From: Symsagittifera roscoffensis
Lineage: Eukaryota; Xenacoelomorpha; Acoela; Convolutidae
Length of the DNA: 64,000 nt
Direction: 5' to 3'
NCBI RefSeq assembly: GCF_963678635.1
Contig: NC_087065.1
Coordinates: 25,873,254-25,937,253, forward strand
A program made the translations under genes and the position numbers. Each line of letters begins with the position of its first letter. Positions within the stretch are counted from its first letter, which is position 1. A model generated the notes under the pieces. That model ran no database searches and was not told the origin of the DNA. It worked only from the letters and a program-made list of their open reading frames with translations. Shown in pieces: positions 40,095 to 50,700 of the stretch.

Positions 40095-40805
40095 CAGGGG
40101 TGGATCTAGGATCTTCTCGAAAGGGGGGGGGGTGGGGGGGGGGGGGGGATTTTCAAAAAAATTTCGAAATTTTGTCGACCTTTTTTTGTCGACCAAATTG
40201 ATTTTTCCGAGCTCTCCCAAAGCACAAACAAGTCCCTGTTTTAGCCAAAATTTGTGCGCCGCAGGCAAAATCTTGAAAAACAGGCCAAAAAGGGTTTTTA
40301 GGCACTTTTTGGAAAATTTTACCGAAAAATCGTATTTTTTCGGCGCGCGCTACCCATTAAAATTAGTTTATATTGGCGCTAAAGCGCCTTTAGAAATTTT
40401 CTAGGGTCCGTCACCAAAATTGGATTTCTCTAAATAGTTCAAAGGGGGAACCCTTTGGGTCGTCAGGAAAAAAAAACAACTTTTAGTCGAAAACATCCAT
40501 AAACAGCACAGTATGTTCTATGTAGCCATATTAGCTCAAACATTCACCTTCAAAAACTCGTGCTAAATAAGAAAATTGGGATCTCTTTCACAATTCCGCC
40601 CTCCTTTGCAAAGCGTTTTTAGGCACTTTTTGTAAAAATTTTATCAAAAAATCGCGCCAAATGCCAAAGGCGCCTTTAGAAAATTTTTAGGGTCCGTCAC
40701 CAAAAAAGAATTTCTCCAAATAGTTCAAAGGGTAGACCCCCCTTTGGGTCGGCAGGGGTTCGAATCCCCGAGGTAAAGCCCCCCCCCCTTTAAATTCGCC
40801 CCTGC
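40095..40805. mobile_element. hAT-type MITE, 711 bp
   Basis: Left end CAGGGGTGGATCTAGGAT, right end TTCGCCCCTG. The flanking 8-mers are ACTGTATT and CCTGTATT (7/8). It contains TCGGCAGGGGTTCGAATCCC, a T-arm/B-box-like motif common to the family. A stretch at 40480-40620 is shared with 41652-41790 outside the element. Confidence 0.75.
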
Positions 40806-41135
40806 CTGTATTGCTTCAATATGGATTGACCAGTGTTTCCAAATATTTAAGAAAGCTCTCTCACTTCTCGAAAAAACTACTTAACCCGCATCCAACTGCG
40901 CTAAACTGAATATATTCACAGAAGCTCAATTTAGCCAAGTTTTGGTACCGGGTGAAAAACATGCTGACTCGGATAATTCGGGAAGAAATGCTTACTTGAA
41001 AGTGTAGTCCAGATTTGAGAAGACGCTCGATGCGCAAACTTTATTCCACGTCTCGTAGTTAGAAAAGTCCACCCTACAGAAATGCCTCGAAATTCAAGAA
41101 AAAAGCAAGTTTATAGAGTGAATATCAAACCAAGC

Positions 41136-41650
41136 AAGACTGCTCGTATCAGGGCGCAGCCCTGAATGTTCCGACGGCTTTTTAAGAATTTCGGGAGCAG
41201 TAATTACATTAAAAAATTAAATGAATTTTTTTTTCTAAAATTTGAAATTTTTTTATGAAAATCATCCCCCCCAAACGTCATGTAAAGTACAAAAGGATAG
41301 ATTTCGCTCCTTGTAACCAATCAATTAAAATAAATAGGCGTCTTTCAACCAATTTGGACACAATATTAAGACGTATTAACTCTCCGCTTACGCGTTAATA
41401 GCGCGAAATATATCGCGAGTTAATTGTCCCAAATTGGCCAAAATGGCAATCTTTAAACCCCCATAACTTTATGAAAAATGATCACAGGTAAAATATCTTA
41501 TCAAATTTGAGCTCAGGACAACAATACCCTTTAAATGATAAAAAAAGTAAAGTCAAAAATAGCTAGTTAAAAAGTCGAAATTTGTCTGAAGAAAAAAAAA
41601 CCCACCCCGAGCACAAATATTCCGTTACTTTCGTATCAAAAGTCGGAACA
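41136..41650 (+). mobile_element. Single unit of the GTCGGAACA repeat
   Basis: Starts AAGACTGCTCGTATCAGGGC and ends AGTCGGAACA, ~515 bp. TGTTCCGAC near its start and GTCGGAACA at its end form short inverted ends. Full relatives lie at 46081-46607 and in both arms of 9485-10579. Confidence 0.75.
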
Positions 41651-41651
41651 A

Positions 41652-41790
41652 AAAAAACTTTTGGTCAAAAACATCCAAAAACTGCACAGTACGTTCTATT
41701 TAGCCATATAAATTCAAACATTCACCTTCAGAAACTCGTGCTAAATAAGAAAATTGAGATCTCTTTGACAATTCCGCCCTCCTTTGCAAA
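41652..41790. repeat. ~140-bp duplicate of 40480-40620
   Basis: Both contain CATTCACCTTCA(A/G)AAACTCG and CAATTCCGCCCTCCTTTGCA. One copy lies inside a hAT MITE, the other directly after a different repeat, so a short segment was copied locally. Confidence 0.65.
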
Positions 41791-41896
41791 AGGATGGGAT
41801 TCTTTATTAGGTACAAAATTCTAATTTGCTTCGCCCGGCGTTGAATTTGTTGCTTAAAGGGGTGAAAATTTTGTTATTTTAGGTTAGAGTTTTAGC

Positions 41897-42063
41897 TTTT
41901 TAGCGTTACAGATGATGACATGAAAAAGCGAACCTAAGCGTTGAAAAATCTACTCTAGAGCCGCTTTAGTGAATATTATCACAAAAGCGGCTCATCTAAA
42001 CTAGAGTAGAGTTTTCAACGCTTAGGTTTGCTTTTTCAAGCGATCATCTGAAACGCTAAAAAT
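41897..42063. repeat. ~165-bp near-perfect hairpin
   Basis: The arms pair through TGAAAAAGCGAACCTAAGCG / CGCTTAGGTTTGCTTTTTCA, the CTACTCTAG and GCCGCTTT blocks and an outer TTAGCGTT / AACGCTAA. It is probably a small foldback MITE. Confidence 0.7.
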
Positions 42064-42433
42064 CTTGAATAACAAATTTTTCTGTTAAGGTTTTCGGATC
42101 TATTTAACTACCCCCCTTTCCCTCCTTTCCCGTACTGAACTTTTTGTGCCATTTCACGGCTGATCATCCATTTAGCAGGGGAGAGAATATTCTCAGGACT
42201 GTTCCCCCATTATGCAGGGCTGTTCACAAGTGAGCATGCGTATTTTTCTACAGACATGGTCGTACCTGGATCTTACATGATCAGACCTGAGTGAAACATG
42301 TTCATGCCTGCCGCAGACATGATAACGCCTGACTGAAAACTTGACAAATTCATATTTATTTATACATTACTTCGCGTATCCTGACTAATTGGTCTTTGTT
42401 GTTAAAATTTCACTTTTTCAGATTTTGTTCGAA

Positions 42434-42523
42434 ATGAGTTTATCCAAATTTACCTCCTCGAGCCAACCATCTTCTAATGAAGGAAATTATGTCGTATCTA
42501 CATCCCAAAAAAGAGGACGTCAG
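42434..42523 (+). CDS. Possible first coding exon of a + strand gene
   Basis: After acceptor TTTTTCAG (ending 42421) comes a 12-nt leader, then an ATG and 30 codons (MSLSKFTSSSQPSSNEGNYV and onward, Ser-rich), then donor CAG|GTTAGT at 42523/42524. It would lie within the GPCR intron on the opposite strand. No following exon was found, so this remains tentative. Confidence 0.35.
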
Positions 42524-42830
42524 GTTAGTTTCAGGGGGTCAACTGGAGGGATAGTCGAAAAAAACTAAATATCCCCGATTTGAACTATAATTAAAGCAAT
42601 TCGTCACAAAAATTTTTGGCCAATAATCCTTCAATTTTCGCGAACCAGTAGCCGCAATAATTGCGAATAACCTAAAAAGATTTGATTGGTTGATACTATT
42701 AATCTCGTTGAATAAATTAACAACAAATATGCGACTACTTTTTAACGCATGATTTTTGTCTAATTTTATTTGTTAAGCATTTATTTGAAGTGATGCAAGT
42801 AAATTGGAACAAAGTGAAGTTAAAACAGAC

Positions 42831-43095
42831 AAAACTGCTCGCATGAGGGCAAAGCCCTGAATGTTCCGACTGCCTTTTAAGGTTTCTGGAGCAGTAATAA
42901 CATTCAAAAATTAATGGAAATAAAACAAAATGAAAATTTTTTTTTCTAAAATTTGAATTTTCTTAAATGAAAATCAACCCCCCACACGGCATATAAAGTA
43001 AAAAAGGATATTTTTTGCTCCTTGCAACAAATCAGTTATGGCAAATAAGCTTCTTTCAGTTAAATTGGAACGATTTCTAAGACGGATTAAATCTC
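42831..43095 (+). repeat. Truncated GTCGGAACA repeat unit
   Basis: Begins AAACTGCTCGCATGAGGGC and breaks off after ATCTCCGCTCACC. It runs into a C-run and a hAT-like fragment (about 43108-43260). Confidence 0.6.
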
Positions 43096-43610
43096 CGCTC
43101 ACCCAAATGCCCCCCCCCCCTTTGTACTATTTTGAAAAATACATTTTTGGCTGACTGACCTTAAACTTTTTTAAAGTCGCTTTCGGGGCCAAGCCTTACT
43201 GAACATTTAGAAAGAGCGCGTGCCGAAAAAACGCGATTGATTGGCCAAATTTTTTCAAAATGAAAAAAAATTTGCAAACGCTTCAAAGTAGTATTTATTT
43301 TACCATGGTAGCTCTTTCGAAGAAATTGAGACAAGTATTTGCTGAAGTTTTGACTAACAGTTAGTTTTGTTGACAGGAAACAGAGAAAACTATCCACACG
43401 CCCCGCTACCAACGACTCCCTGCTTGCAATTAAAGAAAGATGCATCTACCCACTACAGTAAATTTTCAACAAAAACTTCACCGATGTCAGAAAAAATCTG
43501 AAAAAAAACTAAAAATTTGAAGTAAAGTGTCACATTATCAAGCTGAGTTTATGATGTTGTTACAATTTAACCATTTCTTTAATTATCTTATAATACTGAA
43601 GATACCGTAT

Positions 43611-43915
43611 GAGCATATTCGGTTCAGGCATGGTCATGTATCCTGCAGATGTGAGCATGTTTAGTTCAGGTATGATAATGTATCCTGCAGGTGTGAGCAT
43701 ATTCAGTTCAGGCATGATCATGTATCCTGCAGGTGTGAGCATATTTAGTTCAGGCATGATTATGTATCCTGCAGGTGTGAGCATATTCGGTTCAGGCGTG
43801 ATCATGTATCCTGCAGATGTGAGCATGTTTAGTTCAGGTATGATCATGTATCCTGCAGGTGTGAACATGTTCAGTTCAAGCATGATCATGCATGCTGCAG
43901 GTGTGAGCATATCTT
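43611..43915. repeat. 42-bp minisatellite, about 7 copies
   Basis: The unit reads GAGCATATTCAGTTCAGGCA, then TGATCATGTATCCTGCAGGT and GT. Because 42 is divisible by 3, both strands show open frames of 119 and 144 codons that only echo the repeat. Similar words occur at 42230-42320 and 53790-53925. Confidence 0.85.
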
Positions 43916-44139
43916 CAGTTAGCACACCTGATGCTTGTTTGATGCAGGTATGTGCATGCCGAATATAGATATGCTGCACATCTGTTACAGACATGAATTT
44001 TGCATGATTTTACAATGATCAGATATGATTATGGCCAAAAAGTTCGGTACGGGTTGCTACTTCGGAATCTCTTCAACTACCCCTCCTATGGTTCCTCCTA
44101 AAAAATTGGCGCCCCTTCAAGCAACTAATTCAACGGCAA

Positions 44140-44395
44140 AGCAGATGTGAATTGGAAGCATTTCGAACTCATATTGGTCCATGGTGAAGTGGAAGCCAGA
44201 ATACTCGCAGAACGTGGTGATCATAGTCCAGTAGCTTGCGATATACTCCAGCAGTCCAAAACCGCCAGTGAAAACCAAGTCAACTACACTCTGCAATGTG
44301 ACTAGAAAGTAATCGAGTTTATGAAGCTCCTCGTTTTTCCACACGCACCAAATAAAGTAGAAGTTCAGAACAATCGTCAATATAAACATCAAGCT
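44140..44395 (-). CDS. GPCR exon with TM1 and TM2
   Basis: The acceptor TTTTTATTAG precedes 44395. The exon starts in phase 0 and encodes TM1 (LMFILTIVLNFYFIWCVW), a charged loop (Lys-Asn-Glu-Glu), TM2 (DYFLVTLQSVVDLVFTGGFG) and a polar stretch with Cys. It follows the 44706-44889 exon in frame. The donor at the left end is uncertain (GCC|GTTGAA or TTA|GTTGCT), and neither matches the phase of the 39979 exon, so another exon probably lies between. Confidence 0.55.
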
Positions 44396-44415
44396 CTAAT
44401 AAAAATTAACAAACT

Positions 44416-44574
44416 TATTCTATTAATTTTTTGAAATATTTAAGAAAATTGGTGAAATATTTAAGAAAAACATATTCTATTAATTTTTCGAAATAATTAA
44501 GAAAAATATTTAAGAAAAACATCCTAGTATAAGCTATTCATGAAATGGGTTGATGAATAGTTTATACTAGGATA
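44416..44574. repeat. Local duplication and hairpin
   Basis: TATTCTATTAATTTTT occurs twice (44416, 44471). The inverted repeat ATCCTAGTATAAGCTATTCAT pairs with 44553-44573. It lies in the GPCR intron. Confidence 0.55.
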
Positions 44575-44705
44575 TAACCAAAAAACTAACACTTCAGACA
44601 TAACATTTCAAATTATGAAGAAAAAATATAGAAACCTAGTTTTTGTATTTGGTTTAGGATGGTGGCGGTTACTGGAGAAAATTTCATAATAAAACTTCAA
44701 CCTAC

Positions 44706-44889
44706 CAAAACAGACTCGGTTCCCCATTTCAGCCGCATGTACTCCAGAAAATGGCTTGGATGGGGGCGCATAGTATCATTCCAGTAGTTGGAGTAAATCA
44801 ATTGGTAATCGACCAATTCGTAGTCCGCCCCCGATCCAGGTTCGCTGGTATAATCTTCTGCTGGCAAGGGACCAAGAGTGTAGAAAAAG
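44706..44889 (-). CDS. GPCR N-terminal extracellular exon
   Basis: The exon lies between acceptor AATATAG and donor TTG|GTAGG. It reads openly (FFYTLGPLPAEDYTSEPGSG; YSNYWNDTMRPHPSHFL), acidic and Tyr-rich with a possible N-glycosylation site Asn-Asp-Thr. It joins the TM1 exon in phase 0. Upstream coding exons are not identified. Confidence 0.5.
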
Positions 44890-45560
44890 CTATATTGAGC
44901 TATAAGTAACTTTTTAGTCTACGGCCGATGAAGTAATTGGAACAAATACGTTACCTTTGCTGCAAAACTCAAAATTTTAGATCTGGGGGGGATGGTGGAT
45001 TTGTATGTGATGCTAGCAATTATATCGGTTCCTGGCTGACTTTTGAAAAAATGAAAACAGATTTCCTCGGGCATTTTTGTTTTTTTTTTGTTTCGAAAAG
45101 CATGAAAAAAAAAATTGTTAAGTTTGGAGTTGGTCTTCAAGTGGTGATAAACTTTCTCAGCTGAAAATTTTTTTCTGTGGCGTGTTCCCTTACGCATTTA
45201 ACATGAAGATATAAAGTTCGGTTAATTTTCAAGTTTTTTGGTATATTTCAAAACCCATTCTCAAGAGAGCATCGGCGCCTATGAACCATATCAATATATC
45301 CTTATAAAAAGCTAGTTCACTCAGACTGTAACTCTACGTCCTCTTAGAACTTCGCAAAAAACACATCCTCATATCCTGTTAAAACTTCGCAAGTTATAAC
45401 CATCAAACACCTTTTTTTAGTTTGGCTGTGTGCTGTGGTTTTTTGTCAGTTCTGCAGGGTGCTTTTTGTTTCGATCAGCTACCCTACGGATGGGAAAAGA
45501 CCATTGCGTATGTTTGTTTTATACATGCACATCAGATGCCTCAGGGTGACTGGCCTACTA

Positions 45561-45702
45561 GCATGCGTGTCGCTTAGTATGCGGCTGTTAGCGCAATTAA
45601 AATTGACTTAGTCTACTCACATTTGCAACTAAAACTCAACCAGTCCGTGCCGCATCAAAGTGAGTACCTACTTTAATTGCGCATGCTAAGCGGCACGCAT
45701 GC
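45561..45702. repeat. 142-bp hairpin
   Basis: Left arm GCATGCGTGTCGCTTAGTAT and onward, right arm ...GCTAAGCGGCACGCATGC, with the AATTAAA / TTTAATT blocks also paired. The loop is about 60 nt. A foldback relic is likely. Confidence 0.65.
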
Positions 45703-46080
45703 AATTTGCCACACCCCTCATTGAATGTATGTAGTAACATACTAAGTCCTTTCAGTAATAGAGACTTCGTTCACAGAACGAATTATTGTGTTTTTGTGTT
45801 GCTGCGGCAAATAAGTTGCTTATTAACTCTTTTCAGAAAACTATTCTGATCTACTTAACAATCTCTCCCCCCCCCCCTTATGCTACTTACTTAAAAATCT
45901 CCACGCATAAATAATTACTTGAAGCTCCTAGGTCGAAGGGACGATTCAACCTCGATCGTGCGGCTCAGGAGCATATGAACGAGGGGCTGGAGGTATAAAT
46001 ACCGCCCGAATCAGCATCCTCCCTGCGTGGAAACCAATCATTCTCTAAATTTAGCATAACAATTTATTCCTCAAAAAAAC

Positions 46081-46607
46081 AAGACTGCTCGTATGAGGGC
46101 GTAGCCCTGAATGTTCCGACTGTCTTTTAAGGTTTATGGAGCAGTAATAATATAAAAAAATTAAATGAAATAAAAAAAAATTAAATTTTTTTTGAAAAAT
46201 TTGAAATTTTTTTATGAAAATCATCCCCCCGCACGCCATATAAAGTACTAAAGGATAAATTTCGTTCCTTCTAACAAATCAATTATGGCAAATAAGCTTC
46301 GTTCAACCAATTTGGAACAATTTATAAGACGGATTAAATCTCCGCTTACGCGTTAATAGCGCGAAATATATCGCGCGTTAGTCGTCCCAAATTGGCCAAA
46401 ATGGCAGTTTTTAAACCCTCATAACTTTACGAAAAATGATCACAGGTGAAATATCTTTTCAAATTTAAGCTCAGGACAACAATACCTTTTGATTGATATA
46501 AAAAACTTTTGTCAAAAGTGGCTAGTTAAAAAGTCGAAATTTGTCTGAAGAAAAAAAAAACCCTGAGCACAAATATTCCGTTACTTTCGTATCGAAAGTC
46601 GGAACAA
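46081..46607 (+). mobile_element. Single unit of the GTCGGAACA repeat
   Basis: Starts AAGACTGCTCGTATGAGGGC and ends GTCGGAACAA. It is collinear with 41136-41650. Confidence 0.75.
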
Positions 46608-46720
46608 TAACCTGGCTGTCCACAGTCACACCAACTTTTTCTGGGAAGAAAGTTGGACAATGACTAATTGTTTTTGTCAATATTTTTTTGAATATATAAA
46701 AACTTAAAAATATAGAGTTA

Positions 46721-46820
46721 TGATTAGACCAGTATTAGACTAGGAAGTTGCCCGAACCTACTTGGCCGAAAAAAGCGTATAACCTACAGGCGGTGTTTTC
46801 TATCCAAAACTACTCTAAAA
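46721..46820 (+). repeat. Old LTR fragment of the copy E family
   Basis: CAGTATTAGACTAGGAAGTTG, ..CCGAACCTACTTGGCCGAAAA and ACTACTCTAAAAG follow the order of E 18385-18475 with many changes. It is a remnant of an older insertion. Confidence 0.55.
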
Positions 46821-47221
46821 GATAATCATCGAATTGATTATAAAACATTTGGTTCAAGACCCCAAAAAGGATCCGTTTGTGTTGCTGGGAATCGCAGAGG
46901 TTCTATGAAAAGCTATCCAGCCTGTTTAAGTGTTTTCAGTTTGTCTTATCTCTCCACATTCCAGACTAAGTTTCTTTTGCGCAAGACTTTTTTCATTTGA
47001 TTGTCAAAAAATACGAGTACAGAAAGTTGTGCATAGATAACTACTAAAAGATAAAACTTCAGTTTAAATATTTTAGTATTTTCAAAACTAGGGCGTTTCA
47101 ATAAACTAATCCAAACTTAAATATAGCATTTAAAATTCAACTATTGCAATCAAAATCAAAATATTAGCCCAAAAATATTGTAGACCAATAAATCATGAAA
47201 GCTTTTGCTTGGGTTTTTTAA

Positions 47222-47440
47222 TTATTTTTTTCCCAATTTTGCTTTGGCGTCTGTCCAACGACCCATTGGTGTCAACTCACACTCTAACCCTTGAGCAAGA
47301 CCCGAGAATAAACAATTAAAATCATCAAGATTTGATTTTCGATTCTGAATTAGATAATAACTCCCGAAGAGCTTGGGCGCAAAAAAATCACCATACGCCA
47401 TATTTTTTCCTGTAATTTCGTGAGGATGTGATTGGAACAA
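47222..47440 (-). CDS. 72-aa ORF, unrecognised
   Basis: Its composition is protein-like (FFAPKLFGSYYLIQNRKSN; GRWTDAKAKLGKK), but it has no partner exon, splice signal or known domain that I can see. It may be a fragment of an old transposon gene. Listed with low confidence. Confidence 0.2.
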   Translation of the reverse strand: MFQSHPHEITGKNMAYGDFFAPKLFGSYYLIQNRKSNLDDFNCLFSGLAQGLECELTPMGRWTDAKAKLGKK

Positions 47441-47462
47441 AACTTTGACAAAAAATGGTTTC

Positions 47463-47760
47463 TTTCAGGGGCGGATTTAGGGGGGGGTGGGGGGCGGACG
47501 CTTTCTCCCTCCCCTCCCCTCAGGGATTTGACCCCCTGCCGACCCAAAGGGTCCCCCCTTTGATACTTTTTCAGAAATCCATTTTTGGCCGACCGACCCT
47601 AAAATTTTTCTAAAGGCGCCTTTGGCGCCAATATATGCTTTTTTTGAGGGGGAGCGCGCGCCAAAAAACGCATTTTTTTGTCAAAATTTTTCAAAAAGTG
47701 CCCAAAAACGGCTTTTTTGACTGTTTTTTCAAAAATTTGCCTTTTATGGAAGCCGCCATA
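47463..47760. repeat. Partial hAT-type MITE
   Basis: Starts CAGGGGCGGATTTAGGGGGG and runs through the family core (GACCCAAAGGGTCC, GGCGCCTTTGGCGCC-like). It lacks the other end. Confidence 0.65.
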
Positions 47761-50700
47761 TTTACATCAAGACAGGATAAAATTTTGCAAAGTATGTTTA
47801 ATTTACTCTAACCAATGTCACAAACTAGTCGTAGACTGAATCATCATGCGTAAGTCTATTCCGACGGGACCAAAAGGGCTATAAGCATAAGCATCAACAG
47901 CAGGTGAAGCCATTTCGAAGATGTGAAAATTTCAACACTGAATCGCCCGAGTTGACCTTCATAGTTTCAAGCAATTAGGGGTCTTCTGTAGTGCACTTGG
48001 ATTGTAAGCCTTGCAAGAATCTTGCGAAGCAATGCATATCTTGCAAGAATCTTATTAAACTTTTGTAATATATAAAAAACTAAAGAAGTTTTCCTTTCTG
48101 ATCAAATTTTGAGTTTTTCATTCCGAGAGAGTAATTTTGGCAAGAACCTTGCAACAATCTTACAAGATTTGCATTCTCTTAACCAGTCAAAGTTTCACTA
48201 AAGTTTGAGTTCGAAAACTTTAAACTTTCTTCGCAAATAATCTTTTTTATAATTTTTTAAGCACGCAAAAATTTTCTGATTATCTTAACATTTTATTTTT
48301 TAAATTATCTATTCTGCGTGAGCTGGCAATTATTCTCTGCCTTAGAGGATTTTAACCCAGCAAGTTCCGCAAAAAAATTGCTGAGTTTTTGCCAGAGGAC
48401 TACAGGAAACGATAAAAATTACTGGTAATACCAAAAACAGCATAAATATTTCAAAAAAAAAATGTATTAGAATGCAGAAGATTTTTTTTCTGTGAAACCA
48501 TATGCGAATCTTGAAAGAATTTTCCAAAATGAACACAGACCTTGAAAATTTTGCAAGAAAATGGAAATATTTATTTTTCTAGCGAAATTTCAAGCAAGAT
48601 TCGCATCCCGAGATTACTGGGGTTCCGACTTACTCCGCTCTAAATTGCTCATAAGAGAATCATTGCCATTTTAATTTATCTTGCACTGAAACTTGATTTC
48701 TGGAATGTTCATTTCTTAAGCCCCCCTTAACCTAAATCGATGGGGAAGATTGTGCAGTTATTTTCAAAAAGTTGGTTTTCGCGGTTCAATGAAAATACGG
48801 TTTTTGTGACCTAATACGGGCTGCAAAGTACGGAAACTTTCGCCAGCCCTCATCCGATGGTTTCATGAGCATCTGATTTGGCGGTGGATGAATGGGTGAC
48901 TGGTCTGAAAGCTGAAAAGCGCAGACATACTGAATTATACCGGCTATTCAATAAAAAAGTATTGATTTGAATAGTTTTACCAATGAAATGAACATTAAGA
49001 GTTTTTTTTTCAGTTCTATAAAAAAAGATAAACTGACTGAAATCAATCAATTTATGTTAATTTTTTTGGTAGGTTTGTAACATTGACGTTTTTAATTTTT
49101 TTTTAAAATCAATCAGCCCATTTTAATGTTTTCTGCTCCTAAGCCTTATTTCTGCTCTTTGACCATTCCGCTCAGTGATCCGTTTATCGGGCTCAGTGAA
49201 GTATTTTGAAAGATTGAGCTGTAACAATAAAATCGTTACCAGCCTTTTTTTGTAACGGTGTTTGCATGACTCTTGAAATGCTCGTGAATCGAATTTTTTA
49301 ATTTTTGGCTGACTGAAAAAAAGGTCGACAAAATTTTCAAAATTTTTTTGAAATTCCGCCCCCCTCGAGAAAATCCTAGATCCACCCCTGACTATAAGGT
49401 AAATTTGTCTAGAGAATAATGTTTGCAATATAAGCTTTTGCACTGACATCTTGTCGCGCAAATAATTCTTTTTTTATTTTGCTGTTTTGCGATTGAATAG
49501 TCGATAGACTCAAAGCTCTCCGGAAGAATTTTTGGCAAATTTTTAGATAAGTTCATGATAAATTTTTGTCATAGATTTCAAAGAGATAGCTTTTGAAAAG
49601 AATTTTTGGCGCTGTTTTGTAAGTTTATGGTAAATTTTTGTCACAGCCTTCAAAAAAATAAGCCCAAGAACCCACAAGATACAACTCTTGTAAAAGTTTG
49701 GTAATTTAAGGTTCTTTTTGTATTTAAGGAAAGAAGAGAAAATGAACTTTGTTGTCCAAAAAATGTCCAAAAAAAAATCTGAATTCTGTTTTCAAATTTG
49801 TGGGCTTAAACAATAAGACTGGATTTTGAATTATATCGCAGTGCTTAGTTTGGTGGTCAACGCGTGTTGATTAAAAAATTGTAAATTCAAAATAGTATTC
49901 CGTTCGGCTGTTTAATTTTTGTAATCGGCACAAGAAATTAAAACTCAGAGACAATTCAAAGTTAAAGCTAACAAAATGAGAGGTTTTTTACTGCCAATTT
50001 GTAAGCTCGCCAAATAATGCTGTTAGAAGCTACTTCTACACAAGAATCCTTCAAATTAACCCAAAAGTGCGGCTTTTTTGATCAATTGCCCTAATCAAAC
50101 AAAATGCAGATCAAATGATTTTTGTAGATGGAAGTTTAGAAACACCGACCATTTAATGTTAGCCTTCAGTCATTTCTCTGATTATCAAAAGTAGATTTTT
50201 TTAAATTTTGAAGTATCAAGTTAAAATTGTAAATGACCACGGGGCATTCTCATTAGTTACCTTGCATAGTTGAAAACATTTAACACTAATTGTTTCCTTC
50301 ATCAAAACTTTACTCCGTCTTTTTGATTTGACAAGAAATGGGATTACCGAAATTGTCAGATCAACAAAAATTGAGATAAATTTCGAACTTTGACAGACCC
50401 GCCAATTTTCCTCTAGTCATTTCTGTTTATCATATTGCTGTCATCAATTTTCTATAGGGTTGAAGCATTGATTCCGCAAAAATATTTTTCCTTAGTGCTT
50501 CGTTTGCTTATCCACTTGGGCTCATTACAAAGAGTTTGAAAATCATATTTTGTACATTGCTATCTGAAATTTTTTCGACACATACGCTTGAATTAATTCA
50601 TTCATTGAGATAATTTCTCTCATATATTTTATACAGTGTTGTGCGGTGTTGTGTTTTAAAAATTTTGTCCCAAAGTTTGCTGGCTGGATAATTCATCCTA

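Noticed and set aside
40045-40404. 119-aa ORF with GGSRIFSKGG and similar ORFs at 49123, 58525 and 59772
   Set aside because: They are translations of hAT MITE ends and cores, repeated at several loci, without splice or start support.
40750-40780. tRNA gene suggested by GGTTCGAATCCC
   Set aside because: Only a T-arm-like hairpin is present, it recurs in all hAT MITE copies, and no acceptor, D or anticodon arm can be drawn.
43560-43994. 119- and 144-aa proteins
   Set aside because: Both are products of the 42-bp repeat whose length is divisible by three.
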